64,000 bases of DNA from Roseovarius litoreus (GTDB taxonomy: Bacteria; Pseudomonadota; Alphaproteobacteria; Rhodobacterales; Rhodobacteraceae), in assembly GCF_900142765.1 (NCBI RefSeq), contig NZ_FRCB01000005.1, positions 1 to 64,000 of the forward strand. Reading direction: 5' to 3'. Position numbers and translations under genes: made by a program. Shown piece by piece: positions 19,298 to 28,550 of the stretch. Position 1 is the stretch's first letter. The number at the start of each line of letters is the position of its first letter. The notes below the pieces were generated by a model. The model made no database searches and had not been told where the DNA came from. It saw nothing but the letters and a program-made list of their open reading frames with translations.

Positions 19298-22200
19298 ATG
19301 AAGATAGAAAGAAAGTTCACCAAAGCAGGGCAGGACGCTTACGCAGAGCTGGATTTCGTTACCACCAGCTCGGAAATCCGCAATCCGGATGGCACGACCG
19401 TTTTCAAACTGGACAACGTCGAGGTGCCTTCGCGCTGGAGCCAGGTGGCCAGCGACGTCATCGCACAGAAATATTTCCGCAAGGCCGGCGTTCCTGTCAA
19501 AGTGAAGCGCGTCAAGGAAAAGGGCGTTCCCAAGTTCCTGTGGCGTTCGGTTCCGGCGGATGACAACACCGGCTTCGAAGGCGAAACCAGCGCCAAGCAA
19601 GTGTTCGACCGTTTGGCCGGCGCTTGGGCCTATTGGGGCTGGAAAGGTGGGTATTTCACCACCGAGGAAGATGCGCGCTCCTATTTCGACGAGATGCGTT
19701 ACATGCTGGCCCGCCAGATGGCGGCGCCCAACAGCCCGCAATGGTTCAACACCGGCCTGCATTGGGCCTATGGCATCGACGGCCCCAGCCAGGGCCATTA
19801 CTACGTGGATTACCAGACGGGCGAACTGACCAAATCGAGCAGCGCCTATGAGCACCCGCAGCCTCATGCGTGTTTCATCCAGTCGGTCGCCGATGATCTG
19901 GTGGGCGATGGCGGCATCATGGATCTGTGGGTGCGCGAGGCGCGCCTGTTCAAATACGGCTCGGGCACTGGGACCAACTTCTCGAGCCTGCGGGCCGAGG
20001 GCGAAAAACTTTCGGGCGGTGGCAAGTCGTCGGGTCTAATGGGCTTTCTGAAGATCGGCGACCGTGCGGCGGGCGCGATCAAGTCGGGCGGCACCACGCG
20101 CCGGGCGGCCAAGATGGTGATCTGCGACGCGGACCACCCAGACATCGAAGAGTTCATCAACTGGAAGGTGCGCGAAGAGCAGAAAGTGGCATCGATCGTC
20201 GCTGGCTCCAAGATGCACGAGCAGAAGCTGAACGAGATCTTCGCGGCGATTCGCGAATGGGACGGCAGCAGCGAAGACGCTGTGGACCCCAAGAAGAACC
20301 CAAGCCTGAAGGCTGCGATCCGCAGCGCCAAGCAGGTGCAGATCCCGGAAACCTATGTCAAGCGCGTGCTGGATTACGCCAAGCAGGGCTATGTCAGCAT
20401 CGAATTCCCGACCTATGACACCGATTGGGACAGCGAGGCCTATGCGAGCGTATCGGGCCAGAACTCGAACAACTCGATCCGGGTGACCGATGCGTTCCTC
20501 GAAGCGGTGCGCAAGGACGAGGACTGGGCGCTGATCAACCGCACAGATGGCGGCGTCGCCAAGACCATCAAGGCGCGCGATCTGTGGGAGCAGGTGGGCC
20601 ATGCGGCATGGGCCTGTGCCGACCCGGGCATCCAGTATCACGACACCGTCAATGCGTGGCATACCTGCCCCGAGGATGGCGCGATCCGTGGCTCGAACCC
20701 GTGTTCCGAATACATGTTCCTTGACGACACGGCCTGCAACCTTGCGTCGATGAACCTGCTGCAGTTCTTCCACAACGGCGCGTTCGATGCGGAAAGCTAT
20801 GTTCACGCCACCCGCCTGTGGACCGTGACGCTGGAAATCTCGGTGATGATGGCGCAATTCCCGTCCAAGGAAATCGCGCAACTGAGCTATGAGTTCCGGA
20901 CACTCGGCCTTGGCTATGCCAATATCGGCGGCCTGTTGATGAATATGGGCCTTGGTTATGACAGCGACGAAGGCCGCGCGATGTGCGGTGCGCTGACCGC
21001 GATCATGACGGGCGTGTCCTATGCCACCTCGGCCGAGATGGCGGGCGAGCTTGGCGCCTTTGCGGGCTATGAGCGCAACCGCGAACATATGCTCCGGGTC
21101 ATCCGCAACCACCGCAACGCGGCCTATGGCAATTCGGACGGGTACGAGGCGCTGGCGATCAAACCGCTGCCTCTCGACCAGAAGAACTGCCCGGATGCGC
21201 GGCTGGTGGATCTGGCGATGGCCAGCTGGGACGAGGCGCTGCGCCTGGGTGAAAAGCACGGCTATCGCAACGCGCAAGCCACCGTCATCGCACCCACCGG
21301 GACGATCGGTCTGGTCATGGATTGCGACACCACCGGGATCGAGCCGGACTTCGCGCTGGTCAAGTTCAAGAAGCTGGCCGGGGGTGGTTATTTCAAGATC
21401 ATCAACCGCTCGGTGCCTGCCGCGCTTGAAAAGCTGGGCTATGGGTCGGCGCAGATCGAAGAGATCGTGAGCTACGCCGTTGGTCATGGCACGATCGGCA
21501 ATGCGCCGGGTATCAACCATACCTCACTGGTGGGGCATGGGTTCGGCCCGAACGAGCTTCAGAAGATCGACGCAGCGCTCGGCAGCGCCTTCGATATCCG
21601 CTTCGTGTTCAACCAGTGGACGCTTGGCGCGGAATTCTGCACCAATGTTCTGGGCATTCCGGCGGAGAAGCTCAACGATCCGACCTTCGACATGCTGGCG
21701 CATCTGGGCTATTCGAAAGCCGATATCGACGCGGCCAACGATCACGTCTGCGGGACGATGACCCTGGAAGGTGCCCCGCATCTGAAAGAAGAGCATCTGA
21801 GCGTCTTCGACTGCGCCAATCCCTGCGGCAAGAAGGGCAAGCGTTATCTGAGCGTGGACAGCCACATCTACATGATGGCTGCGGCACAGAGCTTCATCTC
21901 GGGGGCGATCTCGAAGACGATCAACATGCCCAACGACGCCACGATCGAGGATTGCCAGAAGGCCTATGAGTTGAGCTGGTCGCTCGGGGTGAAAGCCAAT
22001 GCGCTTTACCGTGACGGCTCGAAACTCAGCCAGCCGCTCGCCGCAAGCCTTGTCGAGGATGACGAGGACGCCGCCGAGATCCTGGAAAACGGCTCGGCAC
22101 AGGAAAAGGCCGCCGTTCTGGCCGAGAAGATCGTCGAGAAGGTCATCGTCAAGGAGATCATCAAATCGCATCGCCAGAAGATGCCCGAACGCCGCAAGGG

Positions 22201-22987
22201 CTATACCCAGAAGGCGATCGTGGGCGGGCACAAGGTGTATCTGCGCACCGGCGAATACGAGGATGGCAACCTTGGCGAAATCTTCATCGACATGCACAAG
22301 GAAGGGGCCGGCTTCCGCGCGATGATGAACAACTTCGCCATCGCGGTGTCGGTTGGCCTGCAATATGGTGTGCCGCTGGAAGAGTTCGTCGATGCCTTCA
22401 CCTTCACCAAGTTCGAGCCGGCAGGCATGGTGCAGGGCAATGACAGCATCAAGAATGCGACGTCCATCCTCGACTACATCTTCCGGGAACTGGCGGTCAG
22501 CTATCTGGACCGTACGGACCTGGCGCATGTGAAGCCGCAGGGCGCGTCCTTCGACGATCTGGGACGCGGCGAGGAAGAGGGCGTGTCCAATGTCAGCGAG
22601 ATGAGCGATGCCGCCGCCTCGCGGTCGCTGGAGGTGCTCAAGCAGATCAGCTCGACAGGCTATCTGCGAAAGCGTCTGCCTCAGGAGTTGGTGGTGCTGA
22701 ACGGCGGACAGGCCGGCGCCACGGCCTATCAGACATCGGGCGATCCGGTGCAGACCTTGCAGACCCTGGTTCCCGAAACCGCCACGGCGCGGGCCGCGAT
22801 GGCGGCCACCACGACCACCATGACCGCGACCTATGCGACAGGGTCGGTGTCGATGGATGCGGCGTCCAAGGCACGGATGCAGGGCTATGAGGGCGAAGCC
22901 TGCGGGGAATGCGGCAACTACACGCTGGTGCGCAACGGCACCTGCATGAAGTGCAACACCTGCGGCTCCACCTCGGGCTGTAGCTAA
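19298..22987 (+). CDS. nrdJ: Vitamin B12-dependent (class II) ribonucleoside-diphosphate reductase
   Basis: NrdJ reduces ribonucleotides to deoxyribonucleotides with adenosylcobalamin, so it works with or without oxygen. The 1229-residue length matches the large alphaproteobacterial form. Visible motifs are [55 protein letters not shown] (active-site Cys and Glu region) and [20 protein letters not shown]. The C-terminus has a cysteine-rich tail with [19 protein letters not shown]. The N-terminus has no ATP cone that I recognise. ATG 19298 follows gcagcaagaac. The preceding 600-bp leader carries two NrdR boxes, so the regulator NrdR probably controls it. No cobalamin riboswitch was recognised. 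Confidence 0.97.
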   Translation: MKIERKFTKAGQDAYAELDFVTTSSEIRNPDGTTVFKLDNVEVPSRWSQVASDVIAQKYFRKAGVPVKVKRVKEKGVPKFLWRSVPADDNTGFEGETSAKQVFDRLAGAWAYWGWKGGYFTTEEDARSYFDEMRYMLARQMAAPNSPQWFNTGLHWAYGIDGPSQGHYYVDYQTGELTKSSSAYEHPQPHACFIQSVADDLVGDGGIMDLWVREARLFKYGSGTGTNFSSLRAEGEKLSGGGKSSGLMGFLKIGDRAAGAIKSGGTTRRAAKMVICDADHPDIEEFINWKVREEQKVASIVAGSKMHEQKLNEIFAAIREWDGSSEDAVDPKKNPSLKAAIRSAKQVQIPETYVKRVLDYAKQGYVSIEFPTYDTDWDSEAYASVSGQNSNNSIRVTDAFLEAVRKDEDWALINRTDGGVAKTIKARDLWEQVGHAAWACADPGIQYHDTVNAWHTCPEDGAIRGSNPCSEYMFLDDTACNLASMNLLQFFHNGAFDAESYVHATRLWTVTLEISVMMAQFPSKEIAQLSYEFRTLGLGYANIGGLLMNMGLGYDSDEGRAMCGALTAIMTGVSYATSAEMAGELGAFAGYERNREHMLRVIRNHRNAAYGNSDGYEALAIKPLPLDQKNCPDARLVDLAMASWDEALRLGEKHGYRNAQATVIAPTGTIGLVMDCDTTGIEPDFALVKFKKLAGGGYFKIINRSVPAALEKLGYGSAQIEEIVSYAVGHGTIGNAPGINHTSLVGHGFGPNELQKIDAALGSAFDIRFVFNQWTLGAEFCTNVLGIPAEKLNDPTFDMLAHLGYSKADIDAANDHVCGTMTLEGAPHLKEEHLSVFDCANPCGKKGKRYLSVDSHIYMMAAAQSFISGAISKTINMPNDATIEDCQKAYELSWSLGVKANALYRDGSKLSQPLAASLVEDDEDAAEILENGSAQEKAAVLAEKIVEKVIVKEIIKSHRQKMPERRKGYTQKAIVGGHKVYLRTGEYEDGNLGEIFIDMHKEGAGFRAMMNNFAIAVSVGLQYGVPLEEFVDAFTFTKFEPAGMVQGNDSIKNATSILDYIFRELAVSYLDRTDLAHVKPQGASFDDLGRGEEEGVSNVSEMSDAAASRSLEVLKQISSTGYLRKRLPQELVVLNGGQAGATAYQTSGDPVQTLQTLVPETATARAAMAATTTTMTATYATGSVSMDAASKARMQGYEGEACGECGNYTLVRNGTCMKCNTCGSTSGCS

Positions 22988-23043
22988 GGAGATCGCGCCC
23001 TCGACGGGGGGCGCGTGGACAGCACGGGGCCGGATGGTTTCGT

Positions 23044-23208
23044 GAGGTCACAGAAACAGGGTGGGGGCGAACCGGCTTCGACTCATCGTGTTCCGGGGCG
23101 AGTGCGCTCGCCCCCGACGCGGATCAGGCCGCAGGCAGAAACCGGGCGGTACAAAGAGTGAGCCTGATCTCGTGAACCTCAGGGGCGCCATGATGGCGCC
23201 CCTTTTTT
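23044..23208 (+). ncRNA. Putative structured RNA ending in a terminator
   Basis: The 305-bp stretch between nrdJ and the alcohol dehydrogenase has no convincing gene but folds strongly. An outer helix could pair GAGGT (23044-23048) with ACCTC (23176-23180). Inside are GGGGCGAG/CTCGCCCC (23095-23114, 4-base loop) and GATCAGGC/GCCTGATC (23122-23169, with a further CCGC/GCGG pairing inside). A strong rho-independent terminator closes it. It could be an independent small RNA, an nrdJ 3'UTR-derived RNA or an attenuating leader of the next gene. No known RNA family was recognised. Confidence 0.5.
23182..23208 (+). terminator. Strong rho-independent terminator
   Basis: GGGGCGCC (23182-23189), loop ATGAT, GGCGCCCC (23195-23202), then TTTTTT. 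It ends transcription of nrdJ and/or the structured RNA before the alcohol dehydrogenase gene. Confidence 0.9.
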
Positions 23209-23292
23209 CTTGCGCGCAACGGCCCGCAGACGCTTTTCTGCGCGCGATCCCTGTGACAGACAGGATCGCGCACCATGCAAAGGACCATCACC

Positions 23293-24438
23293 ATGACGCT
23301 TGCCGCTTTCTCGTTCCTGTCGCCGGGGGAAATCCTGTTTGGGCGGGGCATGGCGCAACAGGCAGTGTCGCGGATCGCGCAACGGGCCGATCGCGTCTTG
23401 CTTGTACATGGGGCCGCTGCCGGCCGTGTCGCGTGGTTGCGCGATGATCTGGCCGCAGCTGGCGTTCAGGTCGAGGGGTTTGCCGTTCCCCAAGAGCCCG
23501 ATGTCGCGCTGATCGAGGCGGGGGTGGCGGCAGCGCGCACATGCGGCGCGCGCGTGATCGTCGCCTGCGGCGGTGGATCGGTGATCGATGCGGGCAAGGC
23601 AATCGCTGCGTTGGTGCCTGCGACACGCCCCATGCTGGAGCATCTCGAGGTGGTCGGGCAGGGTCTTCCGCTGGATCATGCGCCTATGCCGTTCATCGCA
23701 ATCCCCACGACCGCCGGAACCGGGGCCGAGGTGACGAAGAACGCGGTGATTGCCGTGCCCGAGGCGCGGCGCAAGGTGTCGCTGCGTGATCCGCGCATGA
23801 TCGCGGATGTGGCGATTGTCGATCCGGCTCTGACAGATGGCACGCCATGGGCCGTAACCCTTGCCAGTGGGCTGGACGCCGTAACGCAGGTGATCGAGCC
23901 CTATGTCAGCCCCAAGGCCAATGCCCTGACCGATGCGCTCTGCCGGGATGCCATTCCACGTGGTCTGAAGGCGCTCTGCCGTCTGCGGGAGGGGGAGTCC
24001 TCGGAGGCGCGTGACGCGATGGCATTGGTCAGTCTTTACGGCGGCTTGGCGCTGGCGAACGCGGCGCTTGGGGCGGTGCATGGGCTGGCCGGTCCGATCG
24101 GTGGGATGTCCGGGGCGCCGCATGGTGCGGTCTGCGGGCGATTGCTGCCCTTCGTTCTGGCGTGCAACGCCGAACGCGCGACGGGTGACGCAAGCGGGCG
24201 TCTGGCGCGGGTGTCGGAATGGATCGCCGATGCCTTGGGCGGCACCGCCGATCAGGCCCCCGATAGGCTTGTCGACTGGGCCGAGGCTGCGGGTCTTCCC
24301 GGCCTTGCGGCAATGGGCGTTCGGACAGCGGATCACGAGGATCTGGCGCAGGCGGCGGTTGGGTCCTCGTCGATGAAGGGCAATCCGGTGCCTTTGGAGT
24401 TGGCGGATCTGGTGGCGCTGATGAGGGATGCGGCCTGA
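23293..24438 (+). CDS. Iron-containing alcohol dehydrogenase family protein
   Basis: The 381-residue group III dehydrogenase-type protein has VIVACGGGSVIDAGKAIAAL, IAIPTTAGTGAEVTKNAVI and HGLAGPIGGMSGAPHGAVCG. The two histidines of that last motif are usual metal ligands in iron-type ADHs. The substrate is unknown; maleylacetate-reductase-like relatives share these motifs. ATG 23293 follows AAAGGA at good distance; ATG 23275 in frame is an alternative. Upstream, GCGCGATCC (23242-23250) pairs with GGATCGCGC (23263-23271). The stop codon lies inside repeat copy D, and the gene faces ocd. Confidence 0.82.
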   Translation: MTLAAFSFLSPGEILFGRGMAQQAVSRIAQRADRVLLVHGAAAGRVAWLRDDLAAAGVQVEGFAVPQEPDVALIEAGVAAARTCGARVIVACGGGSVIDAGKAIAALVPATRPMLEHLEVVGQGLPLDHAPMPFIAIPTTAGTGAEVTKNAVIAVPEARRKVSLRDPRMIADVAIVDPALTDGTPWAVTLASGLDAVTQVIEPYVSPKANALTDALCRDAIPRGLKALCRLREGESSEARDAMALVSLYGGLALANAALGAVHGLAGPIGGMSGAPHGAVCGRLLPFVLACNAERATGDASGRLARVSEWIADALGGTADQAPDRLVDWAEAAGLPGLAAMGVRTADHEDLAQAAVGSSSMKGNPVPLELADLVALMRDAA

Positions 24439-24482
24439 AGCTTTCCGCCTTTGATCTGAGCACAAGCGAAACGCGTTCAGGG
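24434..24482 (+). repeat. Internally deleted copy D of the 117-bp repeat
   Basis: About 49 bp keep both ends of the repeat family. The left end, CCTGAAGCTTTCCGCCTTT followed by a CTGAG motif, matches the left end of the transcribed form. The right end, GCGAAACGCGTTCAGG, matches its right end. The middle is missing. It overlaps the stop codon of the alcohol dehydrogenase and touches the stop of ocd, so it separates two convergent genes. Confidence 0.6.
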
Positions 24483-25529
24483 GGCCGCGCGCTGCAGCAT
24501 CCCGAACAGATCACGCGGATCATCGGGGTCGGCCAGAAGATCCAGCTCCATGTAAAGATCGGTCCCCTTGATCGCGTCGCGCAGATAGCGCAGGGCGCTG
24601 AAATCCTCGATGGCGAAGCCGACGCTGTCGAAAAGCGTGATCTGCCCGGTGCTGGTGCGCCCCGGTTTGCGGCCCGCGATGACCTCCCAGATCTGCGTGA
24701 CAGGGTGATCGGAGGGCAATTGCTGGATTTCGCCCTCGATCCGGGTCTGGTCAGGATATTCCACGAAGATGTCGCTGCGTAGAAGGACGGCGGGGGCCAG
24801 TTCCGTCTTGCCGGGACAGTCGCCGCCGATCGCGTTGATATGGACACCGGCGCCGACCATGTTGTCGGTCAGGATCGTCGCATATTGCTTGTCGGCGGTG
24901 CAGGTGGTGATGATCTGCGCGCCTTCTATCGCGGCCTCGGCGCTGTTGCATACATGAACATCCAGCCCCAAGCCTCTGAGATTATTGGCTGCTTTGCGTG
25001 TCGCGGCGGGGTCGATATCCCACAGGCGCACTGATCTGAGGCCGCAGATCGCCTTCATGGCAAGGCTTTGGAATTCCGACTGCGCCCCGTTGCCGATCAT
25101 CGCCATCGTGTCCGCGCCTTTCGGCGCAAGGTGCCGCGCCACCATCGCCGAGGTGGCGGCCGTGCGCAGCGCGGTCAGGATCGTCATCTCGCTCAAAAGC
25201 ACCGGGTAGCCATTGCCGACATCCGCCAGAAGACCGAAGGCGGTGACGGTCTGAAGCCCCTGACGGGTGTTGCCGGGGTGGCCGTTGACATATTTGAACC
25301 CGTAGACCTCGCCGTCGGATGTGGGCATCAGTTCGATCACGCCTTTGGCGGAATGGCTGGCGACACGGGGGGTCTTGTCGAAAAGCTCCCATCGGCGGAA
25401 ATCCTGTTCGATATAGTCGGCCAGACCGCGCAGCATCGGCTCGATGCCGATGTGATGAACAAGCTTCATCATCGTTTCGACCGAGACGAAAGGCACCAAG
25501 GCTTTTGCTGAAGGTGCAGAGTGTTTCAT
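24477..25529 (-). CDS. ocd: Ornithine cyclodeaminase
   Basis: The enzyme turns ornithine directly into proline and ammonia with NAD(H). The 350-residue mu-crystallin/OCD-family protein shows EVYGFKYVNGHPGNTRQGLQ, LSEMTILTALRTAATSAM, the Rossmann motif MIGNGAQSEFQ, TADKQYATIL and INAIGGDCPGKTEL. These fit true ornithine cyclodeaminase better than alanine dehydrogenase relatives. Start 25529 (MKHSAPSAKAL) follows AAAAGGG. It lies 13 bp after arginase, giving an arginine-to-ornithine-to-proline catabolic operon under the divergent Lrp-type regulator. Confidence 0.92.
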   Translation of the reverse strand: MKHSAPSAKALVPFVSVETMMKLVHHIGIEPMLRGLADYIEQDFRRWELFDKTPRVASHSAKGVIELMPTSDGEVYGFKYVNGHPGNTRQGLQTVTAFGLLADVGNGYPVLLSEMTILTALRTAATSAMVARHLAPKGADTMAMIGNGAQSEFQSLAMKAICGLRSVRLWDIDPAATRKAANNLRGLGLDVHVCNSAEAAIEGAQIITTCTADKQYATILTDNMVGAGVHINAIGGDCPGKTELAPAVLLRSDIFVEYPDQTRIEGEIQQLPSDHPVTQIWEVIAGRKPGRTSTGQITLFDSVGFAIEDFSALRYLRDAIKGTDLYMELDLLADPDDPRDLFGMLQRAAP

Positions 25530-25542
25530 GGTTTTATCCCTT

Positions 25543-26469
25543 TTATCCAAAGGCTTGTGTCTGGCGGTCAAAGACACGGCGACCAAGGGCCGAGGCCACG
25601 AGATCGACCATCACCTGTGCCGTGCGGCCGCGCTCGTCGAGAAACGGATTGAGCTCAACAAGGTCCAGAGAGCTCATCAACCCGCTGTCGCAGATCATCT
25701 CCATGACGAGATGCGCTTCGCGGATGGTGGCGCCGCCGGGGACGGTCGTGCCGACGGCGGGGGCGAAACCGGGGTCCAGAAAATCCACGTCGAACGAGAC
25801 ATGCAGCGCGCCATTTGCCTGGGCGACCGTGTCGAGGAAGGCGGCGAGGGGGCGGGCGATGCCGGTCTCATCGATGTCGCGCATATCGTGGCGGCGGATG
25901 CCGGAGGCCTGCAGCATGTCGCGTTCGGCCGCATCCACGGAGCGCAGGCCGAGGATGCAGATATGGTCCTCGGGGATCGGGTTCGGGACCGGTGGAAAAC
26001 CGGAAAATCCAAATTTCCCAGTGGCATAGGCGAGGGGGGTGCCATGCAGGTTTCCGGAGGTCGAGCTTGACGGCGTGTGAAAATCGCTATGGGCGTCGAG
26101 CCAGAGCACGAATTGGGGTTTGCCCTGTGCGGCGGCGTGGCTGGCCATGCCGGTGACGGACCCCAAAGACAGGCTGTGGTCGCCGCCCAGAAAGATCGGC
26201 AGATCACCCACGGCAATGGATTGTGCCGTGTTTGCAATGGCTTGCGTCCAGCCGACCGTCTGGGCCGGGGCATGGATATGGGCCGGCATGTCGCAGCGGT
26301 CAGCGACAGGCAGGGGGGAGAGGTTGCCGAGGTCGGTGACGTGGTGACCAAGGCCGGTCAGGGCATCGTGCAACCCGGCGACGCGGAGGGCGTCGGGGCC
26401 CATGAGGCAGCCCTCGCGGCGTTTGCCGCTATCGACCGGGGCGCCGATCAGAACGCAGTTTCGAGGCAT
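25543..26469 (-). CDS. rocF: Arginase
   Basis: Arginase hydrolyses arginine to ornithine and urea with two manganese ions. The 308-residue ureohydrolase has all metal motifs: LGGDHSLSLGS, WLDAHSDFHTP and SFDVDFLDPGFAP. The N-terminus MPRNCVLIGAPVDSGKRREG is typical of arginase rather than agmatinase. Start 26469 was chosen because longer in-frame versions run into the regulatory region. It is divergent from the Lrp-type gene (about 120 bp) and followed by ocd. Confidence 0.93.
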   Translation of the reverse strand: MPRNCVLIGAPVDSGKRREGCLMGPDALRVAGLHDALTGLGHHVTDLGNLSPLPVADRCDMPAHIHAPAQTVGWTQAIANTAQSIAVGDLPIFLGGDHSLSLGSVTGMASHAAAQGKPQFVLWLDAHSDFHTPSSSTSGNLHGTPLAYATGKFGFSGFPPVPNPIPEDHICILGLRSVDAAERDMLQASGIRRHDMRDIDETGIARPLAAFLDTVAQANGALHVSFDVDFLDPGFAPAVGTTVPGGATIREAHLVMEMICDSGLMSSLDLVELNPFLDERGRTAQVMVDLVASALGRRVFDRQTQAFG

Positions 26470-26554
26470 GGTGCGAAAAATCCCGTATAAAGACTTGGGA
26501 AATATTTCGCCGATATGGGTTGATTTACAGCGGTCAAATTGCACATTTAGATGG

Positions 26555-26560
26555 TATAAT
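26555..26560 (+). promoter_or_regulatory. Putative -10 element of the Lrp-type regulator gene
   Basis: A perfect TATAAT lies 28 bp before the proposed ATG (26589) of the lrp gene. A weak -35 candidate is GGTCAA at 26532-26537 with 17-bp spacing. The surrounding divergent region is AT-rich for this genome (GGGAAATATTTCGCC and neighbours) and is the likely site of Lrp binding. Confidence 0.5.
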
Positions 26561-26588
26561 CTCCGAAATGACAGCCGGAACGGACGAT

Positions 26589-27017
26589 ATGGACGAAACG
26601 GATCGCAAGTTGATTTCGGCGCTGCGGCACGACGCGAGGGCATCCTTATCGGATCTGGCGATGATGCTGGGGGTGTCGCGGACCACGGTGCGGGGGCGGA
26701 TCGAGCGGTTGAAAGCCTCGGGGGAGATCCTTGGTTTTTCAGTCGTCCTGAAGGCGGATACCGCCAGAGATCCGGTGCGAGGGCTGATGATGATCGGAAT
26801 CGAAGGTCGCGGCACGGATAGAATAATACGTCAGATCAATGGGTTGAGCGCGGTTCGGGCGGTGCATACCACGAATGGGCGGTGGGATCTGATCGTGGAG
26901 ATCGGGACCGGGACGCTGGAAGAGTTCGACGCGATTTTGGGGCAAATCCGGAGATTCGACGGGATTGCCAGCTCGGAAACCAGCCTTTTGCTCAACACTC
27001 GCAAATCCGGCAACTGA
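26589..27017 (+). CDS. Lrp/AsnC-family transcriptional regulator
   Basis: The 142-residue protein has an N-terminal winged HTH (MDETDRKLISALRHDARASL, VSRTTVRGRIERLKASGEI) and a C-terminal RAM ligand-binding domain (MMIGIEGRGTDRIIRQI, HTTNGRWDLIVEIGT). It is divergent from arginase-ocd and is the obvious candidate regulator of arginine use, with arginine or ornithine as possible effector. ATG 26589 was preferred to ATG 26568, since the family begins MDETDRK. With the TATAAT at 26555, the 26568 start would be almost leaderless. Confidence 0.9.
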   Translation: MDETDRKLISALRHDARASLSDLAMMLGVSRTTVRGRIERLKASGEILGFSVVLKADTARDPVRGLMMIGIEGRGTDRIIRQINGLSAVRAVHTTNGRWDLIVEIGTGTLEEFDAILGQIRRFDGIASSETSLLLNTRKSGN

Positions 27018-27131
27018 CCGGTGGGCGATGTGTAGGATTTGTACGAAACCTACACGCGATTGGGACGAACCGGGATCCGTTTGGCGCAATTTGTGTCCAT
27101 GTTGTACACAACGCGGCCCGCCAGACCCAAA

Positions 27132-27593
27132 TCAGGCCCGGCGGAAGGCCATGATCCAGAAGGCGACGAGCACCAGCGAGGCGAGCATGTTCCAGCTGGC
27201 CATCGAGAGGCCGAACATCTGCCAGGGCACCTCGTCGCAGCGCACGAGGGGGGCGGCCATGATCTGCGCGAAGAGGTCATCGGCACTCATCCCCGAGGCG
27301 CCACCGGCAGAGCAGGAGGCCGGGCCTTCCCACCAGTCCCGCTCGACCCCGGTGTGATAGAAACCGATGGCGGCGGTGGTGAGGGCGGCGAGCGCGCCAA
27401 GCAGCGTCAGCGCCGCAATCGGCACCAGCAGGGCCACCGCGCCGATGCCGATGGCGGCCCAATGCGGATACCGTTGCCAGTAGCACAGTTTGCAGGGGGG
27501 CATGTCGCCGAGATACTGAAAGCCGAGGGCGCCCAGCATCAGCGCTGCCGACCCGCCCGCCGCGAGCAGGATCCATATGCGGCGCGACGGCAT
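27132..27593 (-). CDS. dsbB: DsbB-family disulfide bond formation protein
   Basis: DsbB reoxidises DsbA and passes electrons to quinone. The 153-residue protein has four predicted membrane helices. The first periplasmic CxxC is in MPPCKLCYWQRYPHW, and a second cysteine pair is in the loop around GPASCSAGGAS and LVRCDEVPW. Both redox pairs are therefore intact. The ATG overlaps the preceding YqaA-like gene's stop (TGATG). It ends near the lrp stop, convergently. Confidence 0.9.
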   Translation of the reverse strand: MPSRRIWILLAAGGSAALMLGALGFQYLGDMPPCKLCYWQRYPHWAAIGIGAVALLVPIAALTLLGALAALTTAAIGFYHTGVERDWWEGPASCSAGGASGMSADDLFAQIMAAPLVRCDEVPWQMFGLSMASWNMLASLVLVAFWIMAFRRA

Positions 27594-28171
27594 CACAGGT
27601 GCCGCACCAGATAGAAGCCGCCGAAGAGCAGCGCGACGAAAAGGATGGCCATCAGGCCCAGACGGCGCTCGATGAAATCGCGGATCGGCGCGCCGTATTT
27701 CCACAGCAGGGCGGCGACGAGAAAGAACCGAAAGCCCCGCGCGAGAATCGAGGTGGCGATGAAGGTGACCAGCGGCATCCCGGTCCAGCCCGACATGATG
27801 GTGATGACCTTGTAGGGAAACGGCGTGATCCCGGCGGTCAGCACCGCCCAGAAGCCGAAATCGTTGAAGCGGGTGTTGAACTCGGTCATGGCGTCGCCCT
27901 TGCCGAGCGATTCGAGGATCGGCTGGCCCACCTGTTCATAGGCCAGCGCGCCGATCGCATAGCCCAGGATCCCGCCGAGCACGGAACTGACAAGGGCGAC
28001 CAGAGCGATCAGCCATGCCCGCGAGGGCCGCGCCAGGATCATCGGGATCATCAGCACATCCGGCGGGATCGGGAAGACCGAGCTTTCCACGAAAGACACC
28101 GCCGCCAGCACCCAAAGTGCGCGGGGGTGGTCGGACATGCGGATCGTCCAGTCATAAAGCCGTCTGAGCAT
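27593..28171 (-). CDS. YqaA/DedA-like (SNARE-associated) membrane protein
   Basis: The 192-residue protein has several membrane helices, and family motifs FVESSVFPIPPDVLMIPMI and GITPFPYKVITIMSGWTG are clear. The E-x-FPxPxD and G-xPxK motifs are those of the VTT/DedA superfamily, thought to move or scramble lipids or to support membrane potential. Start 28171 (MLRRLYDWTIRM) was chosen. It is translationally coupled to dsbB (TGATG overlap), which suggests joint production. Confidence 0.85.
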   Translation of the reverse strand: MLRRLYDWTIRMSDHPRALWVLAAVSFVESSVFPIPPDVLMIPMILARPSRAWLIALVALVSSVLGGILGYAIGALAYEQVGQPILESLGKGDAMTEFNTRFNDFGFWAVLTAGITPFPYKVITIMSGWTGMPLVTFIATSILARGFRFFLVAALLWKYGAPIRDFIERRLGLMAILFVALLFGGFYLVRHL

Positions 28172-28300
28172 GATGGGGCATCCTGTTGCCGGGGTGAGGG
28201 CGTCTGAGCATGCAAGGGCCGGGCGGTCAAGCACGAGTTGTGCAAATTTCCGTCAGTGGCTCTGGACGAGGGCGCAAGGCTTGGATAGACGATAAGCTGT

Positions 28301-28384
28301 GCCCAAGTGGCGGAACGGTAGACGCAGGGGATTCAAAATCCCCCGCCGCAAGGCGTGTGGGTTCGAATCCCACCTTGGGCACCA
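28301..28384 (+). tRNA. tRNA-Leu (anticodon CAA)
   Basis: An 84-base class II tRNA. Acceptor GCCCAAG pairs with CTTGGGC. The anticodon stem GGGGA/TCCCC holds loop TTCAAAA, giving CAA. A long variable arm (CGCCGCAAGGCG) and T arm GTTCGAATC follow. CCA is encoded. It reads UUG codons. Confidence 0.97.
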
Positions 28385-28550
28385 TCCGAAATCCGCAGAA
28401 ATATGAGTGGTCGTGCTGAACCCGAATAGGCGGGAAGGCCGCGCGCTGCCGATCCGGGTCATCCTTGCCAAGGTTTCAGAGCGACTCGGCTCGTCGGGGC
28501 ACAGGTGACGGGCCTCACGCCCGGGCGATGTGTCTGCGGTCGCGGCTGTG

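Noticed and set aside
23063-23208. tmRNA: the GGGGGCGAAC...GGCTTCGAC start looks like a tmRNA 5' end
   Set aside because: No tag reading frame, no T arm or CCA, and a terminator ends it after about 150 bases. A permuted two-piece form also lacks the acceptor half upstream.
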